From assembly GCA_037355855.1 (NCBI GenBank), contig CM074761.1:6219346-6283345 (forward strand): DNA of 64,000 nucleotides. The letters are read 5' to 3'. Below, one piece after another: positions 62,297 through 64,000 of the stretch. The position numbers and the translations under genes are program-made. A model generated the notes under the pieces. That model was not told the DNA's origin. It worked only from the letters and a program-made list of their open reading frames with translations, and made no database searches. Position 1 is the stretch's first letter; each line of letters begins with the position of its first letter. The DNA is from Pseudo-nitzschia pungens (taxonomy: Eukaryota; Bacillariophyta; Bacillariophyceae; Bacillariales; Bacillariaceae).

Positions 62297-62382
62297 GTGG
62301 TCCCCAGAAACAGCGCTGCAACATCCCCTGCTCACCTCGGAAAAAGAGCAGGGGATGTTGCAGCGCTGTTTCTGGGGACCAC
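62297..62382. repeat. Perfect 37-bp stem with a 12-base loop
   Basis: Arms 62297-62333 and 62346-62382 are exact reverse complements (starting GTGGTCCCCAGAAACAGCG). Loop ACCTCGGAAAAA. No TSD or coding role seen. Confidence 0.85.
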
Positions 62383-62444
62383 TCGGAGTCGGATTGGTTG
62401 GCACGCGTCTCACCCTAAATATTGAAATATTCCTTGGCGCGCCG

Positions 62445-63009
62445 TCAATCCTCGTATCTCCCTCGATCCTCAAATCGATTGCAATCCCCGTATCTCCCAC
62501 GATCCTCAAATCGACTGCGATCCTCAAATCTCCTGCAATCCTCATAAGAATGTGAGTCGTATCGACTGCCACGCCCCTCAGCAAATCGGCTCTTGCCACG
62601 ATCCTCATGAGAACGGTGGTTGTCGACATATGATCCTCCTCTGTACTAGCTTGGCTTCTTGCTGAGGCCCTCATCACCTCGATAGTCGTCTTGCTGATTG
62701 GTTGCATCAGAAAATGGCATAGGGACGGGAGAAGTTGCCAAGGGGGCAGAAAGCAAAACATCCAATGGAAGGGGTGGGGGGAGAGATTCCTCCTTCTGCT
62801 CTAGTACCTCAAACCTCTGTGTCATCATCCCTAAATCACCAGCAGCAAGATTAGAAGCGTAGGAGTTCTTTGAGTCGCCATCGTCGGCAACGGATAATGC
62901 CGTTGGTCGTAGTGGAGAGTCTCCAAAAGCATGATGAATCGAATGCAGTGGGGAGTCATCACCAGCATCGTTGGGAGGAGGATCAAAAATATCATCAAAA
63001 GCAACAAGT
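62445..63009 (-). pseudogene. Cry2: remnant C-terminal tail of a second Crypton-like protein
   Basis: Frame running left from the CopH LTR: acidic start (AFDDIFDPPPNDAG), LAAGDLGMMTQRFEVLEQKE, then an in-frame TAG at 62646-62648 followed by RFEDRGRY-type Arg/Glu/Asp repeats to a TGA at 62445-62447. The MTQRFE block and the Arg-rich end match the Cry1 tail. The recombinase domain is not present to the right because CopH has inserted or replaced it. Confidence 0.6.
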
Positions 63010-63364
63010 TGTATAACTGGAAATTATGAGCTCTTATTGTTCTATGTATCGAATCATGTGTTTTCTCTCTTTTACATGATAACTCTCGATAATTGTATGT
63101 TTCTCTGTATGTTGCTCGATTCTTTATCTTCTTCAGTTAATACTTCAACTGTGTTCTTTGGATACTTCAATATCTTGCGCACCTCTGGGCGCGCCACTCT
63201 GTGGCTTATATGTGCGCGCGATACTGTTGCACGACTTCTTTCTGTTATCTATGCGCGATACTGTTGCACTGCCTTTCTGTTTTCTATGCATGATACTGTT
63301 GCGCTGCCTTTCTGTTTTCTATGCGCGATACTGTTGCGCAGTTTCTGTTTCTTATTACTTAACA
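63010..63364 (-). repeat. Probable 3' LTR of CopH (about 355 bp)
   Basis: Plus-strand ends TGTATAAC and TTACTTAACA give TG...CA termini. The boundaries are tentative because the second LTR is outside the window. The CAAGT to the left (63005-63009) would be the TSD. Confidence 0.55.
63205..63350. repeat. 36-bp tandem repeat inside the CopH LTR
   Basis: Four units of GCGCGATACTGTTGCACTGC plus CTTTCTGTTTTCTAT, with small differences. Such LTR subrepeats often carry promoter elements; that is inference here. Confidence 0.75.
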
Positions 63365-63512
63365 ACCTTGTTCTGTGTTGTTCCCTCCTCCTTAATATGT
63401 GCTGTAAGGATTCTAGAATGGGAAGCACAGGATGGCTGAGGCACATATTACTGTTTCATGATTGAAATGTTTTTCTTATGTAATTCTTTTTCACTTATCT
63501 TTTGCACTTATC

Positions 63513-64000
63513 TTATTTGGTCATGAATTTGTTGACTAGGCTGTGGAAGGCTGTCTGTCCCAAAGGCTTAGTGAGGATGTCTGCATAGTTATCTTGAGAT
63601 CTGATGTGGTTGACAGAGATGACCTTTCCTGCTTGGTTCTCGCGCACGAAGTGGTATGCCAGAGCAATTGATTTCTTATTCAAGGAGCTTGCAGGGTTGG
63701 TTGAATTCAGCACCACACTCTTGTTATCCACATAAATATCTGCTGGCTTGGTGATGGAAACTCCCATGGATCTCAAGTGGTATCTCAATCTGATTGCCAA
63801 AGCCACTGCATCCTTCAAAGCTGTAAACTCAGCGCCGAAGGTACTGGTGTGAACTGAGGTCTGGCGTTTGGATTTCCAGTACACCGGTGTGGATCCAACA
63901 AATGCAATAAGTCCTGTAATGCTTCTGCCTGTTACCAAATCATGGGCATGATCACTGTCACAAAAGATTGTAATCTGCAATTCTTTTACCTTTGCAATTG
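63513..64000 (-). CDS. CopH Pol, RNase H C-terminal part
   Basis: Open to the window edge. IFCDSDHAHDLVTGRSITGL, VYWKSKRQTSVHTSTFGAEF and DNKSVVLNS are the Copia RNase H motifs (catalytic Asp, Glu in GAEF, Asp in VDNKS), followed by ADILTKPL and the stop. This is the end of a Copia polyprotein, in which RNase H is last, opposite to Gypsy order. Confidence 0.9.
   Translation of the reverse strand, partial: IAKVKELQITIFCDSDHAHDLVTGRSITGLIAFVGSTPVYWKSKRQTSVHTSTFGAEFTALKDAVALAIRLRYHLRSMGVSITKPADIYVDNKSVVLNSTNPASSLNKKSIALAYHFVRENQAGKVISVNHIRSQDNYADILTKPLGQTAFHSLVNKFMTK

Larger units (their letters stand above)
63010..64000 (-). mobile_element. CopH: 3' end of a Copia (CoDi-like) element, continuing beyond the window
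   Basis: Minus-strand element whose RNase H end and probable 3' LTR are inside the window. Segment 63365-63512 between them carries a purine-rich AAGGAGGAGGGAA (minus strand). Inserted in Cry2 sequence. Confidence 0.85.

Overview
The window looks like nuclear DNA of a diatom, probably a pennate one. Signs are spliceosomal introns, a Copia Gag of the diatom CoDi type, Ty3/Gypsy and Copia retrotransposons with short LTRs, a Crypton-like tyrosine recombinase, and a secreted cytochrome b561-type protein with a cysteine-rich repeat. The organism call is inference from gene style; no rRNA, tRNA or species marker is present. Element names below (GypB, GypF, GypC, CopD, CopH, TnG, StwE, Cry1, Cry2) are my own labels.

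Left edge (1-4982): most of a GypB Gypsy element on the minus strand, with one uninterrupted gag-pol frame running off the window and its 5' LTR. A single-copy island follows (4983-11924). It holds two decayed tandem-repeat arrays, five small foldback elements, a SIR2-like NAD-binding protein gene (about 6974-8258, plus) and a secreted b561-like membrane protein gene (8738-10477, minus). These two are the only plausible host genes.

From 11925 to 52175 there is a Russian doll of transposons five levels deep. Each level is bounded by terminal repeats and a target-site duplication (TSD). StwE (Stowaway-like, TA TSD) contains GypB copy 2 (12358-51961, TSD TCAAC). GypB2 contains GypF (13166-43038, TSD AGGAG) and CopD, a gag-only Copia element (45215-49239, TSD AAATC). 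GypF's gag is split by TnG, a DNA transposon (13773-40026, 24-bp TIR, 2-bp TSD). TnG contains GypC1 (15307-21164, TSD GAACC), a solo LTR (29317-29613, TSD TGATG) and GypC2 (31063-36910, TSD GGAAC). With the insertions removed, GypB2 is about 5.7 kb, GypF about 3.6 kb, TnG about 14.2 kb and StwE about 0.64 kb. Each interrupted reading frame is back in register once the insertion and one TSD copy are discounted.

TnG carries four genes: a Tnp2/CACTA-related transposase (30561-39608, minus), an intron-containing gene (14386-21843, minus), a Lys-rich protein (23514-24887, minus) and a Cys-cluster protein with an acidic tail (27357-29869, plus). Satellite and minisatellite arrays separate them.

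Right part (52178-64000): a Crypton-like tyrosine recombinase gene (Cry1, minus) with one intron, two small frameshifts, an in-frame TGA before an Arg-rich tail, and GypC3 (53708-59556, TSD GCTTT) inserted inside its H-x-x-R box. A second, truncated Crypton tail (Cry2, 62445-63009) abuts the 3' LTR of a minus-strand Copia element (CopH) that leaves the window at 64000.

Mechanistic themes: all seven nested insertions whose target can be read sit in transposon coding sequence. The three Gypsy families each have a perfect palindrome exactly where a tRNA primer-binding site is expected. GypC has its gag stop (TGA) directly abutting the pol ATG in the same frame in all three copies.
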